Part shown: positions 51,714-62,000 of the stretch, one piece after another
How the letters are laid out: each line of letters begins with the position of its first letter
Numbering within the stretch: the first letter of the stretch is position 1
Assembly (NCBI GenBank): GCA_963739335.1
Contig: CAVUAC010000059.1
Coordinates: forward strand, 1-64,000
DNA from: UBA9647 sp963739335
GTDB taxonomy: Bacteria > Bacteroidota > Ignavibacteria > UBA10030
Reading direction: 5' to 3'
DNA length: 64,000 nt
Program-made: the position numbers and the translations under genes
Notes under the pieces: generated by a model
What the model saw: the letters and a program-made list of their open reading frames with translations, nothing else
Databases searched by the model: none
What the model was told of the DNA's origin: nothing

Positions 51714-53588
51714 ATCGGGTAGGAGGCGGAGTTACCCCCGCCGTCCTCCCACACCACCGTACGTACGGTTCCGTATACGGCGGTTCACAAAGAGTGTTGA
51801 AGACGAAAGCGTTCTTGGAGCAATGAGGGAAGACCAGCTGCATCAAAGTAGGCTTTCGGAAGCGCCTGATGCATGTGCGAGGCTCCGGCATTCCACCAGG
51901 GGCCTCGCCCGTTTGTGGCAGACTGCCACGCACGTGCTTGGGCGACTCCGTGTCGCATCAGTTGTTTGGCACGCGTGTGGACCCGCTTCCACTGCCGCCA
52001 GATCACACTGCGTAGTTTCCGCCGTATCCATCCGTCAAGGTCTTCAAGGCATCGCTTGACATCGATTCTCTTGAAGTATGCCATCCATCCACACAACAAC
52101 GGCTTCAGCGCCGTGATGATCTGCTCGACACTTCGTCCCTTGCGTATGACTTCCCGGATTTTCCCTTTAAGCCTCTGGATCGACCCTTTGGCCACTGTGA
52201 GCTTTGGGGTTCGCTCCCAGCTCATCGAGTATCCCAGCAATGTCCTCTGCCACGGTCGGGCCACTGCACTTTTCGCCTCGTTCACTTGCAGTCGGAGATG
52301 CTTCGCCAGAAAGTGCCTGAGCGAGATCAGCACTCGTTCTCCCGCTCTCTGCGACCGAACATACACATTGCAGTCGTCCGCATACCGGCAGAAGCTATGC
52401 CCTCGCTTCTCAAGCTCTTTATCCAGCTCATCGAGCAGGATATTGGATAACAGCGGCGACAGCGGCCCGCCTTGCGGCGTCCCCTCCGTCCGTTGTTCTT
52501 CCATCCCACCATTCATCATCCCCGCTTGCAAGTATCTCCGTATCACTCGCAACACCCGTTTGTCCTTCACCTTCTTTGCTATCCTCACCATCAGAATGTC
52601 GTGATTGACACGGTCGAAGAACTTCTCCAAGTCAATGTCCACCACCCATCGCTTCCCTTCTGCCACGATCTTCCGTGCCTGCAACACTGCCTGTTGCGCA
52701 TTCCTCCCTTCGCGGAAGCCGTAGCTCGATTCAGAAAAGTCCTCGTCGAACATCGGCGCTAACACCTGATGCAGTCCCTGCTGGATCAAGCGATCGACCA
52801 CCGTCGGTATCCCCAACACCCGCTTTCCTCCCCCCGGCTTTGGTATCTCTACCTTCCGTACCGGCTGCGGTGTGTAGCTCCCTTCCAGCAGCCCTTCTTT
52901 GATCTTTCCCCAGTGTGTCTGCAGGTAAGGCTTCAGCTCCTCTACACTCATCCCGTCTATTCCTGCTGCTCCGTTGTTCCCCACCACTCGTGCATACGCC
53001 CGCCTCATGTTCTCCTGCGACACCACCACTTCCATGAGCGCCCTCTCCTCAGGACCTTCCATCCTCCGCCTTGCCGTGACGCTTGACGCACCAGCATCGT
53101 CCCTCGACCCCTTCCGGTGGTCTCCGGCTCGACCGGTCTCGGACTTCTCAGTCATACTTTCTGCGTCTCCTTCGTCTCCGAAAGGCGTGGCTTCTTGCCC
53201 TCTTCCTTATGTTCGGGCCTTCTCCACCATACCGGCGGATACTATGCCGTCTGCTGACTTCTGCTGTCCTCTCCCATCACCTCTCGACGATGGTAGCTCA
53301 TGGCCGGACAGCAGATCTCCCCGGGTATTGCGCACCCGCTTTCACGCTTATGCCTGTCACATCTACGTAGCCGTCTTCCGTGCAGGTATTGGACTTCGAA
53401 GATATTGGCCTTCTTATCCGACGTCTACGCCTCGTATGTGCTTCCTGTTCGTCAGGCCAGCGTTTCGCCTCCGGCTTCCTTCAGATTCCACCTCGCGGTG
53501 GACACCCTTGCCGTTCGGCTCATGATTCCCCCTGCCGGGGTCATAGGAGTCTTGCACTCCCTAGCAAGTGCGCCCCTGCCGGGCGCAC
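51714..53588 (-). mobile_element. Complete group IIC intron, 1875 bp
   Basis: On the minus strand it starts GTGCGCCCGGCAGGGGCGCA, the GUGCG start of bacterial group II introns, and ends CTCCTACCCGAT. Just before the end are a domain-V hairpin (about 51749-51786, 'CGCCGTATACGG..CCGTACGTACGG') and a domain-VI stem ('GGAGG..CTCC'). The 5' exon is a terminator hairpin with its T-run ending in TTTTTTTG. That is the target of class C introns, which insert behind terminators and lack the endonuclease domain. Boundaries were fixed by comparison with the uninterrupted copy at 13558/13559, where TTTTTTTTG is followed directly by TTC. It encodes one reverse transcriptase. Confidence 0.9.
51785..53155 (-). 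CDS. ltrA: Group II intron reverse transcriptase/maturase
   Basis: A 456-residue intron-encoded protein. Fingers/palm RT blocks are visible: 'RKVEIPKPGGGKRVLGIPTV', 'SSYGFREGRNAQQAVL', 'VVDIDLEKFFDRVNHDIL' (first catalytic Asp), 'EGTPQGGPLSPLLSNILL' and the YADD box in 'FCRYADDCNVYV'. The maturase thumb (GIIM/domain X) follows in 'LLCGWMAYFKRIDVKRCLED'. The protein stops after it, with no HNH endonuclease, as in class C. It assists splicing of its own RNA and target-primed insertion. The frame is intact, so the intron could be active. Start could also be at the Met 31 codons downstream ('MEGPEERALMEVV'). Confidence 0.95.
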   Translation of the reverse strand: MTEKSETGRAGDHRKGSRDDAGASSVTARRRMEGPEERALMEVVVSQENMRRAYARVVGNNGAAGIDGMSVEELKPYLQTHWGKIKEGLLEGSYTPQPVRKVEIPKPGGGKRVLGIPTVVDRLIQQGLHQVLAPMFDEDFSESSYGFREGRNAQQAVLQARKIVAEGKRWVVDIDLEKFFDRVNHDILMVRIAKKVKDKRVLRVIRRYLQAGMMNGGMEEQRTEGTPQGGPLSPLLSNILLDELDKELEKRGHSFCRYADDCNVYVRSQRAGERVLISLRHFLAKHLRLQVNEAKSAVARPWQRTLLGYSMSWERTPKLTVAKGSIQRLKGKIREVIRKGRSVEQIITALKPLLCGWMAYFKRIDVKRCLEDLDGWIRRKLRSVIWRQWKRVHTRAKQLMRHGVAQARAWQSATNGRGPWWNAGASHMHQALPKAYFDAAGLPSLLQERFRLQHSL

Positions 53589-53625
53589 CAAAAAAAGAGG
53601 CCAAATCTTTTCAGATTCGGCCTCT
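53589..53625 (-). terminator. Terminator used as intron target
   Basis: Minus strand AGAGGCCGAATCTGAAAAGA, TTTGGCCTCT, then a T-run and G; stem arms are 53596-53602 and 53619-53625. It lies downstream of the large gene at 53943-58604. The intron follows the last G directly. Confidence 0.8.
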
Positions 53626-53647
53626 GGCGTAGCGGGGGCCCGCCTAC

Positions 53648-53840
53648 GTCCGACTCCATCGGACTGCGGCGGGTGAACAGGACCCCGACCAAAAGCATGT
53701 CGGGGCTTCACAGAAAACGTTCAGCTTGAATTCACATTCTGCTCATCCCAACAAAAATGAAGACGCCCGGCACAAGGCCGGGCGCTTCCTTTTTTCGTAG
53801 CGGGGGCAGGCTACTCACGGCAGTTGCAACCTTTGAAAAG
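53648..53840. repeat. Dispersed repeat family R2, copy 2
   Basis: Bases 53648-53806 appear identical to 9085-9243; similarity continues through 'cggcagttgcaacctt'. It lies between the T9SS-cargo gene at 53943 and the intron target. Confidence 0.85.
53764..53796. terminator. Terminator hairpin within R2 copy 2
   Basis: CGCCCGGC (53764-53771) pairs with GCCGGGCG (53777-53784), followed by a run of T. Positioned to end the transcript of the beta-helix gene. Confidence 0.6.
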
Positions 53841-53942
53841 TCGTTCGAATTCGCACTCTAGCAAGATACATATCTCAGTCACAATCTCCCAGTCAGCACT
53901 GGGATTTCACCCGCCCTCTCGAGCCCCTGGTTGGCACATAGC

Positions 53943-56900
53943 TCAGTGGAGAAGGATCATCCTCCTAGTCTGGACAAAGTCACCCGCCTGGATCCTGTAG
54001 AAGTAAATTCCGCTTGCGACGTTCGCCTTCCAAACGGCCTCGTAGTAGGCTGGAGCAAGTTCTTCCGCCACGAGTGTCTCGAGCTCTCTGCCAAGGATAT
54101 CGAACACTTTCAGCGACACCATGCCCGATTTCGGTATGCCAAAGCGAACCCTTGTCGAAGGATTGAACGGGTTCGGATAGTTCTGGCTCAACGAGTACAC
54201 CGTCGGTATCTCACTGCTCAGCTGCTCAACAGAGGTTGTTCGGATTGTGCTGAACTGTCTCACCGAAGAGTACGCACTCCATCCTCCATCGTTCTTCGCC
54301 CGCACCCGCCAATAATAGGTCGTGGCAAGTGTCAGTGGACCTACGGACCTCGACATTGCGCTGAGGGTGGAGTCGTTGACGACTGTGGAGCCAAAGTTCA
54401 GTGCTGTCGAAACCTGGAGATGATAGAGGGTCGCTCCCTGCACGGCATTCCAGCTCAAGGTTGTCGTGAGCTGAACGTTGTTCGCACTGTCAGCCGGGCC
54501 GGCAAGTGTGGGGACCTGTGGGGCCGCAACGATAGTCGTGAAGCTTCTCGCCGTGGAATAGCTGCTTGTCCCTGCGACATTTGTTGCGCTCACTCGCCAA
54601 TAGTATGCCGTATTGTTCAGTAAGGGACCCACTTGCCGATAACTGTCAGTCACCATCGAATCATCGACGAGCCCATTCACAAAGCTCGGACTGGTCGAGA
54701 GCTGCACTCTGTACCTGTCGGCTCCCAGGATACCATTCCAACTCAACGTCGGGCTCGTTGACACACCTCTTGCAGAGTCGGCCGGTGAGTACTGCATTGG
54801 GGTCTGTGGTCTTGCCACGGAAGTTGTCAAGTCCCAAGAAGTTGCATAGGGACCACCGTAAGCACCCATATCGTTTCGTAGAGTGCTCTGTGCAGGGTAT
54901 AAAGCAAAGCCAGGTTTGTTTGGATCTGCTGGGTCGTCATACTCTTGATTGGGATGTCCCTTGTCAATACACGGTGAAGTAGCCTGCAGATGATAATCGT
55001 TCCTCAAAGAATCGACGAATAAAGGAATTCCATAGACTGCATTTGTCCCCGCTTTCTCGTACACCACATTCCGGAACCCGTTGAAAAAATTGTAATCAAT
55101 GGTGAGACTCCCGGCCAGAACCTCGGGCGAAACATAAATAGTGCAAACGGCGTTGTTGCTGAGAATGTTGTTTCGAATCAGCATATTCACGGGGCTGATG
55201 TTGAAGATATTCATACCTCCGTTGTCTGCATCCCACCCGTTTCCCACTGTGCCATTTCCATAGATCGTGTTGTTGATGATTGACACGTTTCGCATCACAT
55301 ACTCACCTGACGGTCCATCATAACGCGTGATCCGTACTCCAGCTTGCACGTTGTGATAGATCAGGTTGTTGAAGACTTTGATGCTGTCCATGGTGGTTCC
55401 AGTGTAGCCGCCTATTTCGATACCGAATTCGTTACCATAGAACTCATTTCCATAGATCGCAATATTGTTGAAAAGGTGCTTCTGTGTTGCTACGCCCCAG
55501 CCTGCAACCCAGAGGCCTCTACTACTATTGTTATACGCTTTGTTGTGATGCATCTTAATCGCCTCAAGGAGCCCTCCATTCTCGGAGCCTACCGAATAAC
55601 CATGGCCGCCGTTATCGTGGGAGATGTTGTCAAATACGTCGATGTTGAACTCATGCTTGTCCCAAGCGTCTATGTATATGCCGGGTCTGCCCGCTCCCTG
55701 GTGATATACTTCATTCTTGCTCACGATGCCGTTGGACGACCCCACCTTCACATCGATTCCTTCCGTGAACCCGTCGTGGACGCGATTGTTCCTTATCTGA
55801 AAAAGGTTCGTCGTTATGAAGGAAATGCATTCCTGATCACCGCCTGTGCATCCGTGAACGACTTCATTCGATTCAACCAGTGCGTTGTCGCAACCATTTA
55901 CTACTATTCCAGGAGAGAAGGTGCTGTCCGTGTAGTTTCTCTCGATGGTAATGTGACTGCAATTTGTGGCAAGAATCCCACTCCCCTCCGAGTTCACCAC
56001 TCTGAGTCCCGATATTTTGATGTACGCCAGATTTTCAATATGTACCAGCCCGCTCCACCACCTATCACTGGATTGTCCAGAAGGCAATTTCACTCCCAGG
56101 CCACCTATGGTCACGGAATCGCCGGGATAGGATGTGAACGTGATTGGTCCGTCTGCCGTTCCGGAGTTTACAGGTACAAGTCGCTCGTTGTAGGTGCCCT
56201 GCTTGATGAAGACAGTGACATTGGCAGTAGCCGCCGAAGCAGCTTTGGCTAACGACTTCCAGGGAAGCGATTCTGTTCCCGGATTAGAGTCATTGCCGGC
56301 CGGTGAAACGTAATAGGCTGGTCCTAGAGGTGTCGCAGCGATCGTCGTAAAACTCCTTGCCTGCGACCAATCGCTCGTCCCTCCGACATTCTTCGCACAC
56401 ACTCGCCAATAGTACGTCGTGCCATATTGAAGAGGTCCGATTGCCTTTACAGTATCGACCACAGACGTGTCAGTCACGACCAGACTGGAAAAAGTCGGCG
56501 CCAGAGACACCGCAAGAGAGTATTTCTGAGCTCTGGGCAATTTCTTCCAGCTCAGTGTCGTATTGATTGGCACCATTTTCATACCGTCCGCTGGTGCGAG
56601 AGGTGTCGGAGCAGCAACCAACCACGCTGAAGCTTCAAACGCACCAATATCATATGCCGCCCCCTGCGGCCGTGCTGTCCCGTTGAAGTCATCTGTTACA
56701 GTGCTGAGGGTAACGCCTGCATCAATACACGGTGAAGGTGCTTGCAGGGTTCGGTCGGAGTTCAGAAGCGGATCGCCGTGGATCGAATGGGAATCCTGTG
56801 TTGTGGCGGCCTTGTAGGCTTCCCATTGGGTGGCATAGTCGTAGGTGATGTTCACGACCCCGATCCCCTCTTGAAGATCGATCCTCGCCAACAGACCGTT

Positions 56901-58604
56901 GGATTGGTACCAGCAATTGTGATCAAGCACCACCTTGTTGATGTCCTCTTTTCTCCACCATCGTACACTTTGTTCTGTTGCATCGAAGAAAATGTTGTTC
57001 CGTATGTAGACGTTTGTTGTCTGTGCGAAGAAGGGAAAGAACATCAAATGAGTACCGTTGGGGTCCGGCCTTTGAGCATGTCCCCAACCTCGCCCTGCAT
57101 TCAAGCAAGTATTGTTCTCAAAGTAGATATCATGCGCCCGGGACAGACTTCCGCCTTCCCAAAATTCGAATGAATACTCGCTGTTTCTGACGACGTTGTT
57201 CCTGAAATAAATATTGTAGACTTCAAATCCTGCGGGGTCGTCTCCCTGCGCGGTGACCGCGGCATCGTAGATCTGATTGAACGTACATCGCTCAACGACA
57301 TTATCGTGAGCGCTATTCCAATACTGCACTCCATTTCCCAAGCGAACCGTCCGGCTGCCGCCGTACTGATCTGCTCCCCCGATATACGAAAGGTCACAGT
57401 TCCTTACGATTGTGTGATGAGTATTGGTTCCCGCAAATCCGAAGGTTCCGTACCGCATATCCAAATTGTCGCAGGCGACATAGCTTCTGTTGTCCACGTT
57501 GATGACAAGGAGATTCAATCCAAACTCGACGTGTGAATAGTAAGTCCCAGGATTGATCGCAGAGTACATCTCGAGCAGATCATTATCCTCATCATACCAG
57601 AACTTCCCTTGGGCATTCAGGTCGGATCTATTCCACATCTTCACCCCACAGGATGTCTCGTCGTTGAGAATGATGTTCCCGACATCAACATTGAGTGGCT
57701 CGGGATTCGCATCACACTCTTTGAAGCTCACTGCATCGATGAAGAGCGTGTCGCCATTGGGCATCACACTGCCAAGAAAAAATGTGATCCTGGTGTCGCT
57801 CGCTGTGCTGTCTGCGTGAAAATAGACCTCGTAGGAAGTCCATTGAGTGGTGACCGCTACGGGGGGTGCAACAGACGACGAGTATTTCGTCCAGGGAGGC
57901 CCATACTGTTGGAGCGTTATCTTGTTTTCAGGCATCGCAAAAGATCGCGTTGCTTTTGCCATGAACGAGAGACGGTACCACGTCAGCGCTCTTATTGACC
58001 CAGCTGCCGTAAAGACCTGTATGTCTGTGTTCCACGGATTGGTGCCATTTCCGTGATTGATGCAAACCATCCTGGCACCGCCCGGTGCAGTAAAATACTC
58101 ACCCGCCACTGTCGTCCTTGAAAGGGTGGTTGAAGCACCGGTGGCAGGGTCATCGTATTTCTCCCAACCAGAGAGGTCGCTTGAAAAATCGGGATTCGGG
58201 AGAAGCTCAGATCCGACAAGCTTCACAGACTTTGATTTCGTCCTCCAAATGTTCCCCCCTTCATTCGTCCAATCTGAAGGGGAGCTTCTGTCGTATGCGC
58301 CGAGCAACTTCGGCTTGTTGCCGCTTCCGTATGCACTGTAGGTAGTGTAACCAACAGACGAGCCGCTAGTCGGGACCAGGCTTCCCCTGAATGCCTCTCC
58401 TCTCTTGAAGAGTATGGAATCCCCCGGAGCGAATGTTGACGCTTTGACCTTGTCAATTGTTCTCCAAGCTACCGAAGGTGATAAGCCGCTGTTTGCATCC
58501 GAGCCTTCAGTAGCATCCACAAAGTACTTCTTGGTTTGGGAAAATGACTGAAGGGCCCATGCAACCAGAAGCAGGGCAACTGTTACTACTGTTCCGCTTT
58601 TCAT
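53943..58604 (-). CDS. Giant secreted beta-helix protein with FnIII domains and T9SS tail
   Basis: A 1553-residue exported protein: signal peptide ('VVTVALLLVAWALQSFS'), then 'FVDATEGSDANSGLSPSVAW' typical of right-handed parallel beta-helix proteins. About 140-300 is a CBM4/9-like module ('ELLPNPDFSSDLSGWEKYD', 'DTLFIDAVSF'). The first helix runs to about 660, a fibronectin-III-like domain to about 760, and a second helix to about 1230 ('YYVSPAGNDSNPGTESLPWK', 'ISGLRVVNSEGSGILATNCS'). Two more FnIII-like domains and a T9SS domain ('QNYPNPFNPSTRVRF') follow. Folds of this kind belong to pectate lyases, polysaccharide epimerases and adhesins; I see no safe catalytic set. Probably polysaccharide-acting, perhaps pectin or alginate-like. 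Confidence 0.85.
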   Translation of the reverse strand: MKSGTVVTVALLLVAWALQSFSQTKKYFVDATEGSDANSGLSPSVAWRTIDKVKASTFAPGDSILFKRGEAFRGSLVPTSGSSVGYTTYSAYGSGNKPKLLGAYDRSSPSDWTNEGGNIWRTKSKSVKLVGSELLPNPDFSSDLSGWEKYDDPATGASTTLSRTTVAGEYFTAPGGARMVCINHGNGTNPWNTDIQVFTAAGSIRALTWYRLSFMAKATRSFAMPENKITLQQYGPPWTKYSSSVAPPVAVTTQWTSYEVYFHADSTASDTRITFFLGSVMPNGDTLFIDAVSFKECDANPEPLNVDVGNIILNDETSCGVKMWNRSDLNAQGKFWYDEDNDLLEMYSAINPGTYYSHVEFGLNLLVINVDNRSYVACDNLDMRYGTFGFAGTNTHHTIVRNCDLSYIGGADQYGGSRTVRLGNGVQYWNSAHDNVVERCTFNQIYDAAVTAQGDDPAGFEVYNIYFRNNVVRNSEYSFEFWEGGSLSRAHDIYFENNTCLNAGRGWGHAQRPDPNGTHLMFFPFFAQTTNVYIRNNIFFDATEQSVRWWRKEDINKVVLDHNCWYQSNGLLARIDLQEGIGVVNITYDYATQWEAYKAATTQDSHSIHGDPLLNSDRTLQAPSPCIDAGVTLSTVTDDFNGTARPQGAAYDIGAFEASAWLVAAPTPLAPADGMKMVPINTTLSWKKLPRAQKYSLAVSLAPTFSSLVVTDTSVVDTVKAIGPLQYGTTYYWRVCAKNVGGTSDWSQARSFTTIAATPLGPAYYVSPAGNDSNPGTESLPWKSLAKAASAATANVTVFIKQGTYNERLVPVNSGTADGPITFTSYPGDSVTIGGLGVKLPSGQSSDRWWSGLVHIENLAYIKISGLRVVNSEGSGILATNCSHITIERNYTDSTFSPGIVVNGCDNALVESNEVVHGCTGGDQECISFITTNLFQIRNNRVHDGFTEGIDVKVGSSNGIVSKNEVYHQGAGRPGIYIDAWDKHEFNIDVFDNISHDNGGHGYSVGSENGGLLEAIKMHHNKAYNNSSRGLWVAGWGVATQKHLFNNIAIYGNEFYGNEFGIEIGGYTGTTMDSIKVFNNLIYHNVQAGVRITRYDGPSGEYVMRNVSIINNTIYGNGTVGNGWDADNGGMNIFNISPVNMLIRNNILSNNAVCTIYVSPEVLAGSLTIDYNFFNGFRNVVYEKAGTNAVYGIPLFVDSLRNDYHLQATSPCIDKGHPNQEYDDPADPNKPGFALYPAQSTLRNDMGAYGGPYATSWDLTTSVARPQTPMQYSPADSARGVSTSPTLSWNGILGADRYRVQLSTSPSFVNGLVDDSMVTDSYRQVGPLLNNTAYYWRVSATNVAGTSSYSTARSFTTIVAAPQVPTLAGPADSANNVQLTTTLSWNAVQGATLYHLQVSTALNFGSTVVNDSTLSAMSRSVGPLTLATTYYWRVRAKNDGGWSAYSSVRQFSTIRTTSVEQLSSEIPTVYSLSQNYPNPFNPSTRVRFGIPKSGMVSLKVFDILGRELETLVAEELAPAYYEAVWKANVASGIYFYRIQAGDFVQTRRMILLH

Positions 58605-59050
58605 GGGGTTGTTCCTCTTAGCGTGGACTGCGTCTCCTCGAGGGCGATCGACATCAGCCGCATTTAGGCAGCGACTTTGGTGAGTATGAGTATTGGATAT
58701 AAGCTGCGCGCGAAGTTGGATGCCAGGTCTTGATACTCTGGCGGGTCCGCGCCCTGCTCAGGCATGTGAGCCTCTCATGTTGGCCCAAACCCACATTATA
58801 TACGCTCGAAGCATGAGACCAAAAATAAAGAGCCGGATAATCACCCACCAGTTGTACCAATGACGAATCCCGATACTCTTTTCTATGTCAGACCGCAGAA
58901 TGCTCTGGAGGGGTGGACAAAGAAATCAAAAATCTCGCCGAGGAATTCATTGTCAAGCCATTGCATATCTCACCTCACAAAGGAGCGACAATCGCAGCCG
59001 GCGTCTCGTCTTTCATCGAACCAACTCAACACCAGGGGGGACAGATGGCA
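58605..59050. other. Intergenic, nothing recognised
   Basis: 446 bases between two large minus-strand secreted-protein genes. No repeat, RNA gene or convincing frame was found; it presumably contains the promoter of the beta-helix gene. Confidence 0.45.
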
Positions 59051-62000
59051 CTATCGCACCAATGCCATCTTCTTCGATGCGTGGAAGTCCCCTGCACTGA
59101 TCCGATAAACGTAAACTTCCGATGCCACGCTTGTACCGCTTTCATCCCTACCATCCCACGCAGCCGTGTATCGCCCAGCATCCATCACTTCACCTCTCAC
59201 CAACGTGCGAACCCTGCCCCCCAGGATGTCGTATATCTCTAGCGTCACGAGGGCTGACTTGGGTAGATCGAACTGTATGTTTGTTGATGGGTTGAACGGG
59301 TTTGGGTAGTTCTGCGCTAATCCGAACTCCGTCGGGATCACATTTTGATCCATCGAGATGAGCGTGATCACGAAATTCCATGTCACTGAATCAGGCATCA
59401 CTCCATTTGGTTTCGACCAGATCACTCGTACCCACTCAGGCGTATTGTGCGAATCTGCAAAGCTCTGTGTGTATGAGCTATCCGTACCGGTTTTGACCAC
59501 ACCGCCGTTCACCTTCCACGTGTAGGTGAGCGGATCAGCATTCAGATCGGTCACACTCACAGCAAACGTCTGCGGCTTGTTCCGGGAGATAGCGGTCAAT
59601 GCACCAGCAGCAGGCGACTGGAAGTTCAGCACCGGCTTCTGGTTGATCTTCGTGACAGCCACAATTGCCCGCGCTGTGTCAGTGAACGAGCTAAATGTCT
59701 TGCTCACAACCACAACGATCGAAAAGACACCCTGCTGAGTGTATGACGGCTTCCAACTGAAGACTCCGGCAGGTGTCAGCGACGCACCAGGAGGCGGATT
59801 CACCAGCATGAACTTCAATGAGTCGCTATACAGATCTGTTGCCGTATAGGTGAAGCTGAGTGTTTGATTCTGAGCGATAGTTGTGTCGCACAACTTGGCG
59901 ACGAACGAAGGCCTCAGGTTGCCTTTGAATGCCTGAACGCCGAACCACATCGACTGCAGCCGATTCTGATCAATCGTGATGGCAAATGTATTTGCCGATG
60001 TCGGCTGATAAGTTGTGTACCCTCTGGTCTCCCGGCCGTAGGTATCAAGCGGGTAGACCCGCACGGAATCCGCCTGCATTGTCAGTTGAAGCGAGAGTTG
60101 TAGCGGCTCAACCTGTGTTGGACTCATTCCCCATTGGTCGTGGATGGTAGTCGTCCCATCCCACACCATCCCCGTGTTCTGCACCCTTGTGGAGATCGTG
60201 AGAAGAGACAGCGGTGCCTTCTGCAGCGAATCGGTTGATAGTGAAGCCCACGTGAGCGTACCGAACCCGCTTGCAGCCTTTATCATCAGGGGACCAACTG
60301 CTTGATTGACGAAATTGTTCAGAATCCCTGTGGCTCCAGCAAATCGGCCAGTGGCAACGGCGAGCAATCCGTCTGTATTCCACGTGATCTCTTTCGTGTC
60401 TGTGACATACGGGTTTGTTGGAATAGACGGAAGCAACAAAGGATTTAATGGTGTGATACTTGAGGACGAACCCATCCGAATGCCGTACTTCAAAGCCAGC
60501 TTCGGATCGTTAGGCGGGGGTGGATCGTACCAAGTATCGGAGAGGTAGGATCGCCGGGGCAACAAGAGATAGTCGTCGGGTGCATAGTTGATCAGCAGAG
60601 TCTGCCGCGCTTTGGAGATCAGACCTGAGCGATAGGCCATTGCACAAGAGGGGACCAACGCCATCATCGCCGAGTTGCGATGGATGCAGAAGTGATCTCC
60701 TACCCAGTCAGTGTCCCAATCATCGTTCATGAGACCGTTGTAGTCGAAAAACATAAACGCATCGACACTTTGAAACGAGGCATAGCCGGTGATGAACAGC
60801 ATCGCCTCCGAAATGAATCGGTTGGGCCATGCGTGATTGTATTCACTGATGGTGAAAGGCTTGCCACTAGCCGGAGCAGCGGCCATCAACATGGAAATCG
60901 TCCCTCCGTTTTTCGACTCGACCATAGCAGTATTGGTAATGGTCCAATCTGGATCATACCAGTGTCGTATTCCATAAGGAAAGATGGGATGATCCCAGTA
61001 GTTATGATTGTCAACGTAGTCGAGCTTCGATTGGACAATCGCATCCACTGGACCGTATAGGTTGTTGGTGCCGGAGATCGGAACCCTCACGAAAAGAGTA
61101 TCCTTCAGATAGCTGCGCATTTGGGCAAAATAGTCATCTTCCAGCTTGATATAGAACGCGGACATATCCCGTACCCGCTGGTTCGAGTAATGAGGGCAGT
61201 CATCATAGGCTATACGGCGAACAAATGAGGAAGCGAGTGACTCGTCAGAAAGGAGCCCAGTGCACGCAGTAGTCATAGAGAGGTCATCGAACCAATATGT
61301 TCCAACCTGGCCTCCGAGGATGAAGGTTAGGCGTACGCTGTCCTGGGTTACTGGTGCGCGGACATAGAATGCATAGGTGTTCCATTGAGGCTGCAGGGAA
61401 ACATTCATTTCACCTATATAGGTCGTGGGAGCAATGTCTCTTGCAAGCGAAACTGATATCGATCTCGCGCTATCAGAACGGGCGGCAAATGAAACGAGGT
61501 ACATCGTATCTTTAAGAGTTACTATTCCGATTTGTTTCCACTGCAGATGCCAGAGGGTTCCGTCAACCTGGGTGACAACGACCTTGGCAGAGTACTTACC
61601 CGAGTGAGGTGTTGTTGTGTCTCTTAGCATGTACGCACCGGCTGGGGGATGAACCTCCATGATCCATGGTGTCAAGGATCGATCGTCCTCAAAGGCTCCA
61701 TTGACAACCTGGTCTCCGGCTCTTGCGTCATACGATTCGGCATTCCAGGCGGTCGCGAGCGCGGAGGTGGTTGCGTAGCGGCTCCTGAGGTATGACACCC
61801 AAAGAGTATCGAGCATCTTGATGTGTCGTACAGTCAGGATGCCGCCATCGGCGATTGGCTTGAGTGTTCCCCAGCGCCAATCGTGATAGAGGCAATTCTC
61901 GTTGGTCAATTCCACCATAGCCATAACCGGATCATTCGCCAGCGATTTTCCTGTATAAGGGCTTACGTGTGTAAGAAGCTGCTTGGCATACTCCTTGTGC

